Positions 5,207-13,332 of a stretch of DNA of 55,362 bases are shown in pieces. Numbering within the stretch: position 1 is the stretch's first letter; each line of letters opens with the position of its first letter. The stretch covers positions 1-55,362 of the forward strand of contig JACPBG010000007.1 in assembly GCA_016180435.1 (NCBI GenBank), in the 5' to 3' direction. This DNA comes from Candidatus Sungiibacteriota bacterium (GTDB lineage Bacteria > Patescibacteriota > Minisyncoccia > Sungbacterales > HO2-52-23). The translations under genes were made by a program, and so were the position numbers. The notes beneath the pieces are model-generated. The model saw only the letters and a list, made by a program, of their open reading frames with translations, had not been told where the DNA came from and did not search any database.

Positions 5207-8113
5207 CAGGACGGCTATGCTGCTTTAATCACCACGATTCTCGTCGTCACTATTTCTCTTACGGTGATAGGGGGCTTCACATTTTTTGCCGTGCGCGAGG
5301 TAAACATGAGCCAGCTTTTTGCGCGCTCCATTGAATCGCGCTATATATCCGAAGGCGGAATGGAAGACGCGATTTACCGCATAGTAGCCGGTAAACAAAT
5401 TACCAGCGGCGAAACATTAGCTGTAGGAAACGGAACAACCACAATTCTAATTACCGCATCCGGAACCCAGCGTTTTATCAGAACAGAGGGCGTTTGGCAA
5501 AATATCCAGCAAAATTTTGAAACACGAATTGATACCACGGTATCGGGAACCAATTTTCCTTACGGAGCGCAGGTAGGAGACGGAGGCCTTGAAATGATGA
5601 ATAATTCCCGGATTGAGGGGAGCGTCCATTCCAACGGAGATATAATCGGCGATGCCGGCGCAACTATAACCGGAGATGCATTCGTGGCCGTGGGACAGCA
5701 GCCGATGATAAACCAATCCTGGGAAACACAAAATACCGATCTTAATGTTGGCATGACAATCGGAAGCGCAACTGCCCTTGTAGATTCTACCGGAAATGTA
5801 GGCACATATACGTCGCTCGTGCTGGGTTCCGACGGATTTGCGCGCATAAGTTATGTGGATGAAACCAACGGCGATCTTAAATTTGTACGTTGTCTTGATG
5901 CTTTATGCAGCGCCAAAAATATCTCCGCCGTAGATACCGGAGGAGTTATTGGTGAGGTGACTTCTTTGACATTGGGATCGGATGGATTTGGCCGAATCAG
6001 TTATTATCACGACGGCAATGATGATTTGAAGTTTGCCCGTTGCCTGAATGCCGATTGTTCAAGCGCTGTTGTGACTCTGGTGGATGCCGCAAGCAATATG
6101 GGGGATTTCAGTTCTATAAAAATGGCAAGCGACGGATTTGCGCGAATCGCTTATTGGGACGACTCGAACGAAGACGTGGAATACGCCCGTTGTACCAACG
6201 CGGATTGCACTACCAAGATTTTAACCACCGTCGAATCCTCCGGAAATGTCGGAGAGTATATATCTCTTGCATTGGGATCGGATGATTTTGCGCGCATAAG
6301 TTACTATGCTGATTCCGGAGGAGATTTGAAATTTATACGCTGTACCAATGCCGACTGCACTACTAAAGTTATTACCGTGGTAGATTCTTCGGGCGATGTC
6401 GGCAAATATACGTCGCTCGTGCTGGGTTCCGACGGATTTGCGCGCATAAGTTACTATAACGAAACCAATGATGATTTAAAATTTGTGCGCTGTACCAATG
6501 CGGATTGCACTTCAAAAAATATCGCCACGGTTGATTCTTCGGGAACCACCGGACAATATACGTCGCTGGCATTAGGATCCGACGGATTTCCACGCATTAG
6601 TTATTATTACAGTTCAAGCGGAGATCTCCGGTATGCGCGCTGTACCGACGTCGATTGCACCGGGAAAATAATCACTACTGCGGACTCGGCGCCGACCGTG
6701 GGAAAATATTCTTCACTCGGCCTTGCTTCCGGCGACTTGGGACGCATAAGTTATTATGACAGCCCCAACGGCGATCTCCTGTTCGTTCAGTGCTTGGATG
6801 CCAATTGCACCGAATCCGATCCTTATATAGATGCCGCCCAAAGTTTCCAACCGACTATCACAGATCGCACAACCAAGATCCAACTTTATCTGAAAAAAAT
6901 CGGGAATCCCGCAAACGCCATGCTGTATCTTACACGCGACAGCTCCGGCTCTCCAAGTACAAATCCTTCGGACATATTGGCATCCACTACTATAAATACA
7001 GCTGTTATAGGGTCATCATATTCCTGGATAAGTTTCGAACTCCTAAATACCCCGAATTTAAGCGCAAATACGACCTATTGGATGGTAATAGATGCGTCGC
7101 TGGACAATTCAAACTATTTGGCGTGGGGGCGGGATTCTGCGGCAGGATATACCCGCGGCTCGCCTAAACGCACTGATAATTGGAGTACAGGCGGATGGAT
7201 AAATGTGAGTGGGGATCTTAATTTCCGCGTATTCATGGGAGGAGTTGACCGCCAAATACGTGATCTGATTATCGGCGGAAACGCCAATGCCCATATTATT
7301 GAAAATACGGACGTAAACGGCGACGTGAATGCCTATACGTTTGATAATGGAATTGTGGGCGGCGATATAAACGCCAACTCTATTTCAAATTGCACGGTAA
7401 ACGGAAATGCGTCTTTCAATGCCAAAACATCATGCACTGTTTTGGGCTCGCAGACAACTCCAACCACGCCGCCTACTGATCCGAGTTATCTGCCATTGCC
7501 CATCGCATCTTCAACCATCCAGGGATGGAAAAATGACGCGAGCACCGGCGGAACATGCGTACAGCCCGTTTGCCTTGCCAACGGCGATTATGCTCCCACC
7601 CAATGCGACGTGTCCCTCGGCCCCAAACGGATTACGGGGAATTTGATTTTAGACAAAAGCTGTTCTGGAGGACAAAAACTTACCCTGACCGGAACCCTTT
7701 GGGTGCAAGGATATGTTGATATTTCCAATAACGCCCGCGTGCAATTAAGCCCTTCTTACGGAGACACATCCGGGCTTATCGTAGCCGACGGAACAATTCA
7801 TTTAAGCAATAATGGTTCGTTTTCCGGATCCGGAAGTCCCGGAAGCTATATTATGTTTCTTACCAATGCCGCGGGCGGAGGCCACCACGGATCAGCAATT
7901 GATCTTCATAATAATGCGGCTGGAGCAATTTTTTATGCCGGAGAAGGAATGATATATCTCCATAATAATGTCCAGGTGAGCGAGCTTGTGGGGAAAAAGG
8001 TCCATTTGGAAAATAACGCGGTCTTACAGTATGAAATTGGTTTGCAAAACGTCAAGTTTTCGGCCGGACCATCCGGGGGCTATGATGTAAAATATTGGAA
8101 AGCAGTGGAGTAA
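5102..8113 (+). CDS. large PilX-like pilus-associated surface protein with seven propeller-type repeats
   Basis: A 1,003-aa protein. After a repeat-derived N-terminus it has GYAALITTILVVTISLTVIG, a membrane helix of the PilX kind, followed by SRYISEGGMEDAIYRI, the usual PilX-type motif. Residues about 220-575 hold seven consecutive ~50-residue repeats, each with GSDGFARISYY, a D/G-rich turn, DLKF.RC and a second Cys five residues later. Seven such repeats suggest a seven-bladed beta-propeller with one disulfide per blade. A jelly-roll-like domain follows (about 580-720), then a beta-helix-like tail rich in N, G and S, including LHNNAAGAIFYAGEG. It is probably an extracellular tip or adhesion protein of the pilus. 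The ATG at 5102 is uncertain because of the repeat. Confidence 0.75.
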   Translation: MTKIQNIKQEVFKIWEFRISNLFRISSLEFRISVLQDGYAALITTILVVTISLTVIGGFTFFAVREVNMSQLFARSIESRYISEGGMEDAIYRIVAGKQITSGETLAVGNGTTTILITASGTQRFIRTEGVWQNIQQNFETRIDTTVSGTNFPYGAQVGDGGLEMMNNSRIEGSVHSNGDIIGDAGATITGDAFVAVGQQPMINQSWETQNTDLNVGMTIGSATALVDSTGNVGTYTSLVLGSDGFARISYVDETNGDLKFVRCLDALCSAKNISAVDTGGVIGEVTSLTLGSDGFGRISYYHDGNDDLKFARCLNADCSSAVVTLVDAASNMGDFSSIKMASDGFARIAYWDDSNEDVEYARCTNADCTTKILTTVESSGNVGEYISLALGSDDFARISYYADSGGDLKFIRCTNADCTTKVITVVDSSGDVGKYTSLVLGSDGFARISYYNETNDDLKFVRCTNADCTSKNIATVDSSGTTGQYTSLALGSDGFPRISYYYSSSGDLRYARCTDVDCTGKIITTADSAPTVGKYSSLGLASGDLGRISYYDSPNGDLLFVQCLDANCTESDPYIDAAQSFQPTITDRTTKIQLYLKKIGNPANAMLYLTRDSSGSPSTNPSDILASTTINTAVIGSSYSWISFELLNTPNLSANTTYWMVIDASLDNSNYLAWGRDSAAGYTRGSPKRTDNWSTGGWINVSGDLNFRVFMGGVDRQIRDLIIGGNANAHIIENTDVNGDVNAYTFDNGIVGGDINANSISNCTVNGNASFNAKTSCTVLGSQTTPTTPPTDPSYLPLPIASSTIQGWKNDASTGGTCVQPVCLANGDYAPTQCDVSLGPKRITGNLILDKSCSGGQKLTLTGTLWVQGYVDISNNARVQLSPSYGDTSGLIVADGTIHLSNNGSFSGSGSPGSYIMFLTNAAGGGHHGSAIDLHNNAAGAIFYAGEGMIYLHNNVQVSELVGKKVHLENNAVLQYEIGLQNVKFSAGPSGGYDVKYWKAVE

Positions 8114-8210
8114 AATAAATTGACCCAATTATTCTAATTAACCTAATTGTTCTAAAACGCCTAAATCCTAGTCATTAGAAAGTTTCTGATTCGAATTTAA
8201 AGCTTTTTGG

Positions 8211-8226
8211 TGTTAAAATGAAATAT
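8211..8226 (+). promoter_or_regulatory. extended -10 box of pilM, leaderless start
   Basis: TG at 8211-8212 and TAAAAT at 8214-8219 precede the ATG at 8227 by 7 nt, the same geometry as at pilC. This favours the ATG at 8227 over the in-frame ATG at 8218, which overlaps the -10 box. Confidence 0.6.
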
Positions 8227-9336
8227 ATGCCGAGCCGCCTAAAAACAAAGGTATTTCAGTTCGTTAATCCATTTATCCGTCTTCCTACCATGGGGCTGGA
8301 TATTTCGGATCGCACCATAAAATACCTGCGGTTTTTACAAGTAAAGGATAAAATCAGATTTGACTTATTCGGAGAAATTGAAATTCCGGAAGGGATCATT
8401 ATAAACGGCGAGATACAAAAAGAAGCGGATTTGGTGAAAATTTTTAGCGGATGGCTTGCTCGAGAAGGACGGAAAACGCGTTCTTCTTTTATGGTCGTTT
8501 CACTTCCCGAAGAAAAGAGTTACGTGCGTCTTCTGCAGCTGCCCAAAATCAAGCGCGAAGACATACGAGGCGCCATACGCTGGGAAATCGAAGCAAATAT
8601 TCCGGTTCCGATAGACGAGTTGATATATGATTATGAAATTATTGAACAATCCGTAGCTTGGAATGAAGATCACATTGACGTGCTGGTCACGGCATTTCCC
8701 AAAAAAATAGTGGAATCGTACGTCAGGGTTTTAAAATCCGCCGGCATACGCATATCTGCCATGGAACTTGAATCCCAGGCAATCATCCGAGCTGTGCGGC
8801 GTAGACATGCGGATAATTTGGTACGAGCCGTGGCGGATGTTGGCAGAAACAAAATTGGCTTGACAATTATTTCGGCGGGCGCGATTGTTTTTACCACGAC
8901 TGTTGATCTCGGGGGAAACACATTTGACACAAACATATCCCGCGCGCTTGATATTTCACTAGAAGAAGCTGTAAAAATAAAAATGGAAATCGGACTTAAA
9001 AAAACGGCCTATGAAGGAAAAATCTGGGGGGCGCTGGCGCCGGCTTTATCTGTTTTCGCGGATCAAATCAGACGCGCATCCGAATATTACCAAGGATATG
9101 TTGAACACGCGCACAATGCGGAAATAAAAGTGGCCGAGGTAATCCTTACCGGCGGAAACGCCAACCTAGACGGACTGGAAATGCATCTCTCGAGCATACT
9201 GAAAATACCGGTGCGCCGAGGCAATCCGTTTGAGTCGTTTGGAGAAAAAATGATTCCTGCGATCCCCCCCATGCCTAAAAATAAATCGCTCGCCTATTCC
9301 ACCGCGATTGGATTGGCGCTACGGGGAATAATATAA
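8227..9336 (+). CDS. pilM: type IV pilus assembly protein PilM
   Basis: An actin/FtsA-like cytoplasmic ATPase-fold protein that binds the PilN N-terminus and links the inner-membrane alignment complex to the motor. Visible hallmarks are GLDISDRTIKYLRF (phosphate 1), RAVADVGRNKIGLTII (phosphate 2) and EVILTGGNANLDGL (adenosine motif), plus SAFPKKIVESY-like DVLVTAFPKKIVESYV. The call starts at 8227, giving 369 aa, because that ATG fits the -10 box. pilN and pilO follow on the same strand, matching the conserved pilMNO order. Confidence 0.92.
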   Translation: MPSRLKTKVFQFVNPFIRLPTMGLDISDRTIKYLRFLQVKDKIRFDLFGEIEIPEGIIINGEIQKEADLVKIFSGWLAREGRKTRSSFMVVSLPEEKSYVRLLQLPKIKREDIRGAIRWEIEANIPVPIDELIYDYEIIEQSVAWNEDHIDVLVTAFPKKIVESYVRVLKSAGIRISAMELESQAIIRAVRRRHADNLVRAVADVGRNKIGLTIISAGAIVFTTTVDLGGNTFDTNISRALDISLEEAVKIKMEIGLKKTAYEGKIWGALAPALSVFADQIRRASEYYQGYVEHAHNAEIKVAEVILTGGNANLDGLEMHLSSILKIPVRRGNPFESFGEKMIPAIPPMPKNKSLAYSTAIGLALRGII

Positions 9337-9346
9337 TTCCATCAAC

Positions 9347-9452
9347 GAATATCGAATCCCGCACGAATAATCGAATAAGCGAATTCATGGTGAGTAGCAT
9401 CGAACCATTCGTTTATTCGTAAATTCGAAATAAATTCGTTATTCGTTGATAA
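9347..9452. repeat. TTCG/CGAA-rich inverted repeat (family F, copy 1)
   Basis: CATCAACGAATATCGAAT at the left is complementary to ATTCGTTATTCGTTGAT at the right, with many internal CGAAT/ATTCG blocks between. A related element with the same ends lies at 42,271-42,352. It occupies the gap between pilM and pilN and ends just before the pilN ATG. Confidence 0.75.
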
Positions 9453-9457
9453 CAGAT

Positions 9458-10009
9458 ATGTTAACCATCAACCTACTGCCGTCCGCGGAAAAAGAAGGAG
9501 TGTGGCACGAAGAAACGCAGAGAATTATACGGTTTTTTACCACGGGAATTTTATCAGCCTGTGCGCTGGCCATAGTTTTGATTTTTCCGATATACTTTTC
9601 ATTGTTATTGGAAGAACGGGAATTAGAACGATCACTTAACGTCGAAGAGGCCGCATCCCGGAACCTGAACATTGATGCGGAATTGCAGAAAATACGTACG
9701 GCCGAAAACCGCATTAAATTGATCCGCGACTTTATTTCGACTCCCGCAACCGCATCAACTATGCTTGAAAAATTTTTTGAGAATACCGGATCCGGCATCA
9801 CGCTTATATCGCTTACGGTAAAAAAACAGGGGGATGTCGCCATTACCGGAATCGCAACAACCAGACGAAATCTTCTGCGCTTTGAGAAAACGCTCCGCGA
9901 CGCCAGTATGTTCCAGGATATTTCATTTCCGATATCCAATATTGTCCGCGAAACAAACATAAATTTCACCATGCAGGGCAAATTAAAACCGCCCTATACC
10001 CTCCGATGA
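9458..10009 (+). CDS. pilN: type IV pilus assembly protein PilN
   Basis: A bitopic inner-membrane protein of the pilus alignment complex. The N-terminal MLTINLLPSAEKEG is the PilM-binding motif (consensus INLLP), followed by one membrane helix (about residues 25-50) and a coiled-coil plus ferredoxin-like periplasmic domain (SGITLISLTVKKQGDVAITGIATTRRNL). The ATG at 9458 places INLLP at residues 4-8, as in other PilN; an upstream TTG at 9446 is less likely. 183 aa. Confidence 0.88.
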   Translation: MLTINLLPSAEKEGVWHEETQRIIRFFTTGILSACALAIVLIFPIYFSLLLEERELERSLNVEEAASRNLNIDAELQKIRTAENRIKLIRDFISTPATASTMLEKFFENTGSGITLISLTVKKQGDVAITGIATTRRNLLRFEKTLRDASMFQDISFPISNIVRETNINFTMQGKLKPPYTLR

Positions 10010-10025
10010 TATTTAAAACTTAAAT

Positions 10026-10097
10026 AGACCTACTGCGTAAAGATTAATCTACTGCAATTTCAGAATTTCGTGACGAAAATCTTTACGCAGTAGGTCT
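10026..10097. repeat. palindromic repeat, family D, copy 1
   Basis: Perfect 20-bp arms AGACCTACTGCGTAAAGATT (10026-10045) and its complement (10078-10097) around a 32-nt loop that contains GAATTTCGTGACGAAA. Copies at 12507-12578 and 22097-22340 share the ends; copy 2 has a paired change (GCGT/ACGC to GCAC/GTGC) that keeps the stem. It fills the pilN-pilO gap. Confidence 0.9.
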
Positions 10098-10115
10098 AAT
10101 CTAAAAAACCCTCGT

Positions 10116-10673
10116 ATGTCTTCCAAAAGATTTATCTCAATGGTCATACTTTATGCGTCAACTGCAATCGCGTCTGCTGTTTTATTCTGGTGGTTTTCCG
10201 GAACAATTGATAATTCCTTTATAAAACTTGGGTTAATCAGAGAGCGTATACAACAACTGGAAAAGGAGCGTGAGGCAGTACGCGAACTTGCCTCGCTCCT
10301 TAAATCTCGCGAATCAACTCTTACGCGCATTCAAAAATTTTTGGTGCGCCGGGATGAACCGCTAGAATTCATCGAGACCCTGGAAAACACTGCCAAAGCC
10401 ACAGGAAATGCCGTCGCGCTTGATTTTGACTCGGAAAAAAGCAAAAAAGGAGATGAACTTGTTTTCCGTGTTATTATAGACGGAACTCGCGTAGGAGTAT
10501 TTCGCTATATTCGGCTTTTAGAGCTTTTGCCCTACCATATAAGGATAGATGAGGTGGCGTATCAAAAGTTAAGCGGAGAATCAAGTGGAGGAGGCGTAGT
10601 TGCGGGCAGATCATCCAAAAAGACACTGCCCGAAGCGCGTATGATGATTTCTATATTCGTAAAGGCTTCTTAA
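10116..10673 (+). CDS. pilO: type IV pilus assembly protein PilO-like
   Basis: A 185-aa bitopic membrane protein: helix at about residues 8-30, a coiled coil (LGLIRERIQQLEKEREAVRELASLL) and a ferredoxin-like C-terminal domain (VFRVIIDGTRVGVFRYIRLLELLPYHIRIDEV). The topology and place after pilN match PilO, the PilN partner in the alignment complex. No Shine-Dalgarno site is seen and the upstream gap is a family D repeat. Confidence 0.82.
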   Translation: MSSKRFISMVILYASTAIASAVLFWWFSGTIDNSFIKLGLIRERIQQLEKEREAVRELASLLKSRESTLTRIQKFLVRRDEPLEFIETLENTAKATGNAVALDFDSEKSKKGDELVFRVIIDGTRVGVFRYIRLLELLPYHIRIDEVAYQKLSGESSGGGVVAGRSSKKTLPEARMMISIFVKAS

Positions 10674-10677
10674 GATC

Positions 10678-10965
10678 ATGCCTTTTTATTCGCTTAAAAA
10701 CATTTCAGCTCGGATTTCGCTAAAATCGTTTTTTGCGCGTACCAGCCGCGAGGATTTGATTTTTGGAGGAACGGTTCTTTTATTACTTTTGTTTTTAACG
10801 GTTTTTATATGGGGCGGATATGTTTTTTTCACTGTGCGCCGTCCCATAGAGCGGCAGCCGGCATTATCCATTAAAATCCCGCCACTCACTCCGGAGGATT
10901 TTGATGAGATGGCGAAATTATTGGATATCCGCGACCAAAAATTTAAAGATATTCTGGCGGAATAA
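10678..10965 (+). CDS. small bitopic membrane protein at the PilP position
   Basis: A 95-aa protein with one strong membrane helix (FGGTVLLLLLFLTVFIWGGYVFF, about 31-53), basic N-terminus and a short acidic C-terminal tail with PPLTPEDFDEMAKLLDIRDQKFKDILAE. It starts 4 nt after the pilO stop, so it is translationally linked. The position corresponds to pilP in other bacteria, but it has no lipobox and no PilP beta-domain. Function is unassigned; an accessory subunit of the alignment complex is a reasonable guess. Confidence 0.7.
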   Translation: MPFYSLKNISARISLKSFFARTSREDLIFGGTVLLLLLFLTVFIWGGYVFFTVRRPIERQPALSIKIPPLTPEDFDEMAKLLDIRDQKFKDILAE

Positions 10966-11008
10966 ATTATAGACCTTTTGCCCAATAAACGTTCATCATG
11001 TTTTTTTC

Positions 11009-11042
11009 AAAAAACCGCAGGCGTTTACCGGCGGTTATTTTT
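11009..11042. terminator. bidirectional terminator between convergent pilus gene sets
   Basis: AACCGC (11013-11018) pairs with GCGGTT (11031-11036); T-rich tracts follow on the + strand and A-rich tracts precede it. It sits between the + strand pilus genes and the minus-strand set that ends at 11035. Confidence 0.5.
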
Positions 11043-12501
11043 CTTCCCAAATAAGAGTTACATATTGATCGGATGTTAGCGGGAAACTTGGAGGAGGGCC
11101 ATAAAGCAAGCTCCCGTCATAGTTAAGATTTCGCGTCTGATATCCGGTGCCATCCGTGTAAGCAAATCCGTAGCGCTGATTAGTCGCAATCATGCCCCAA
11201 AGCGTTAAGGTCTGTCTTACATGGTTCGGGGAACATCGTTGCGAGCCGCCGCCGGGAGGACGATAGTAATGCCTTCCCACGCGTCCGTTTTGCGCAATAA
11301 GCGCGGCATCAATCCGTAGGTCGTTTTCGCTTACCAAGCCGACATTAACATTGCCTTGCGCAATAAGACCGAGAACGTCGGACCCGTTATAATTCGTATA
11401 GAGCAAATCGTTATTAACGATGATATTTTTTCGAAATGGAGGATTATCCGGCAAAAAAGCGGCAACGATAGTAAGGCGGCCTCCGTTAATTTGTCCGTCA
11501 ACAAAAATATCATCTTCAAGAAAGATAATGCCGTTTGCCGGAAACGGATAATTTCCAATGAGTTGTTGATTTTGTATGCTCCAAGTTTTCCAACCGGTTT
11601 GCCCGGCGATATTGGTACAGCCGGAAGGCGGATTTACCATATTCGTGACGCGATAAAGATCAAAAGTGTCGTTGGTTCTTAAAACAATATGATAGCCAAG
11701 CGCTCCCGCACTCGGCCGGTAAAACCCGTTTGTCTGAGCATCTGTTTTCATCTGGGCAAGATCCGCGGTGATTCCGGCAAAATCCACCGCCGGTACGGGA
11801 AATTGCCGCCCGATTTCAAAAACATCTGTTCTCGGGGGAAGAGGTGAAGGAGGCAGGGGGTCGGTTGGCGCAATATGGGTATGAACCCCAAACTCATTTC
11901 CTCCGCTATGGTCAGGGTCATCATAAGAAGCGACAGCGCTTGAAACCACATTGTGCGCAAGAGCATCAAAACGGATTCCTCCATTGGAATGAATCGGTCC
12001 AAATACCTCGGTCCCCGAACCAAATCTCATGGCGGCATTGGCTACAACCGCATATTTTGCAATTGAGGGTTTGGCAAACTGTGCGGTTATCTCGCGTTCA
12101 AGCGGCGTATTAATTATATTTCCAGTGGATTTTACCTTAACCAATGTGGATCCGAGCGGAGGCGGAGTAATATCAAGCGAAAATTGGCCGATGATATTTC
12201 CGTTTTTGTCGCGAAAATCATGAACATACGGGCCGGGGCCTCCGGTTCCATCTTGAAAATCTGTGGGCGCATGCGCCAGATGCCAGCGATAGTAATCAAT
12301 GCCCGCTTCCGCGGCCTGGAGCGCCTGTTCGCGGTTGAAGGTCTGGCGCGACGCTTTCATATTAAGCACCGCCCAACTTATAAATCCGCCCACGAAATAA
12401 ATCGCGATTGATCCGAAAACAATCGCCTGAATGAGTATCTGACCCCGCTTTGATTTCACAAATGTCTTTACTTTTATGATGATATGGTAAGTCTTTTTCA
12501 T
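11035..12501 (-). CDS. PilX-like pilus-associated protein
   Basis: A 488-aa protein with a basic N-terminus, RGQILIQAIVFGSIAIYFVGG membrane helix and the motif REQALQAAEAGIDYYRWHLAH, which is the PilX-type signature (AAEAGI). The rest is a beta-rich domain with VFGPIHSNGGIRFDA and an SENDLRIDAALIAQNGRVG segment, similar in style to the beta-helix tail of the 1,003-aa protein at 5102-8113. Likely a surface-exposed component of the pilus machine or an adhesin. Its upstream neighbour on the same strand is a minor pilin gene, separated by a family D repeat. Confidence 0.75.
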   Translation of the reverse strand: MKKTYHIIIKVKTFVKSKRGQILIQAIVFGSIAIYFVGGFISWAVLNMKASRQTFNREQALQAAEAGIDYYRWHLAHAPTDFQDGTGGPGPYVHDFRDKNGNIIGQFSLDITPPPLGSTLVKVKSTGNIINTPLEREITAQFAKPSIAKYAVVANAAMRFGSGTEVFGPIHSNGGIRFDALAHNVVSSAVASYDDPDHSGGNEFGVHTHIAPTDPLPPSPLPPRTDVFEIGRQFPVPAVDFAGITADLAQMKTDAQTNGFYRPSAGALGYHIVLRTNDTFDLYRVTNMVNPPSGCTNIAGQTGWKTWSIQNQQLIGNYPFPANGIIFLEDDIFVDGQINGGRLTIVAAFLPDNPPFRKNIIVNNDLLYTNYNGSDVLGLIAQGNVNVGLVSENDLRIDAALIAQNGRVGRHYYRPPGGGSQRCSPNHVRQTLTLWGMIATNQRYGFAYTDGTGYQTRNLNYDGSLLYGPPPSFPLTSDQYVTLIWEEK

Positions 12502-12506
12502 GGGAT

Positions 12507-12578
12507 AGACCTACTGCACAAAGATTAATCTACTGCAATTTAATAATTTCGTGACGAAAATCTTTGTGCAGTAGGTCT
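12507..12578. repeat. palindromic repeat, family D, copy 2
   Basis: Perfect 20-bp arms (12507-12526, 12559-12578). Against copy 1 the arms differ at two adjacent positions on each side in a compensatory way, so pairing is kept. It lies in the gap between two minus-strand pilus genes. Confidence 0.9.
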
Positions 12579-12581
12579 AAT

Positions 12582-13205
12582 TTATAAATTGTCTTTTAGG
12601 TTTCTTATTGAAACCTGAATTGTAAACGTCATGGGGCCGGGAGGCGTTTGCGGATCTTTATCAATCGCCACGGTAATTTTTACCAGCCGCACCGCGGCTA
12701 TGTCAATCGGCTCCGCGAGCGGCTGCGTAGTTCCGTCGTAATCGGTGTCATAGTAGCTGAAAATTGATGTGGTGGCATTTATCGCATCATGTACTATTTC
12801 GCTTATAATTTCATTGGCCGGATTGTAAGTGAGCGGCGCGCCGGATGGCTTAATAACTCCTTTTTTGAGGGTGGTACTGTCAAGAAAATATCTTACCCGT
12901 TCTTTGAATGAGTCATCATCTATATCACTATAAAATGTAAACGAGGAAGTCGCTGTTTGCACTAAGGCGTAGGCGCCTAAGCTGGAAGGAGATGCGGTGC
13001 GTATTTCAGCGCTCATGCTTTTTAGAGCGCGCCGCGCTTCGTCCTGCGCCGTTAAACTGCCCGAAATAATTCTATTCAGTGAAAAAACATCCTTTTGAAA
13101 AGAGTAAACGGCAATTCCCATAAGGGTAAGAATAAATATTCCGACCGAAATTTCTATTACAGAAAAACCTGATTTTAATTTTCGGCTATTTTGTAAAAAC
13201 TCCAT
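12582..13205 (-). CDS. prepilin-like protein (minor pilin)
   Basis: A 207-aa protein whose leader ends SG, followed by FSVIEISVGIFILTLMGIAVYSF with Glu5, the prepilin signature. The body has the minor-pilin helix (AQDEARRALKSMSAEIRTASPSSLGAY) and a beta domain with acidic loops (YSDIDDDSFKE). The ATG at 13205 directly abuts the end of a CCCGTTAGAAAT inverted repeat, with no room for a Shine-Dalgarno site. It is part of the minus-strand pilus set. Confidence 0.82.
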   Translation of the reverse strand: MEFLQNSRKLKSGFSVIEISVGIFILTLMGIAVYSFQKDVFSLNRIISGSLTAQDEARRALKSMSAEIRTASPSSLGAYALVQTATSSFTFYSDIDDDSFKERVRYFLDSTTLKKGVIKPSGAPLTYNPANEIISEIVHDAINATTSIFSYYDTDYDGTTQPLAEPIDIAAVRLVKITVAIDKDPQTPPGPMTFTIQVSIRNLKDNL

Positions 13206-13319
13206 CCCGTTAGAAATAGTCCCGTTAGAAATTCTCTAACAAGATTATTGTGATTTATAATTAGATCTTCTTTGTAACGTGAATAACATTGATTTTATTT
13301 TTTTATAATTTCTAACGGG
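13206..13319. repeat. MITE-like inverted repeat with CCCGTTAGAAAT ends (family E, copy 1)
   Basis: CCCGTTAGAAAT at 13206-13217 and its complement at 13308-13319; a second CCCGTTAGAAAT starts at 13221. The interior is AT-rich and non-coding. Related ends occur at 22158-22229, 29379-29476 and 38881-38980. Here the element sits directly in front of the start codon at 13205. Confidence 0.75.
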
Positions 13320-13332
13320 ATTCATAGCGATT

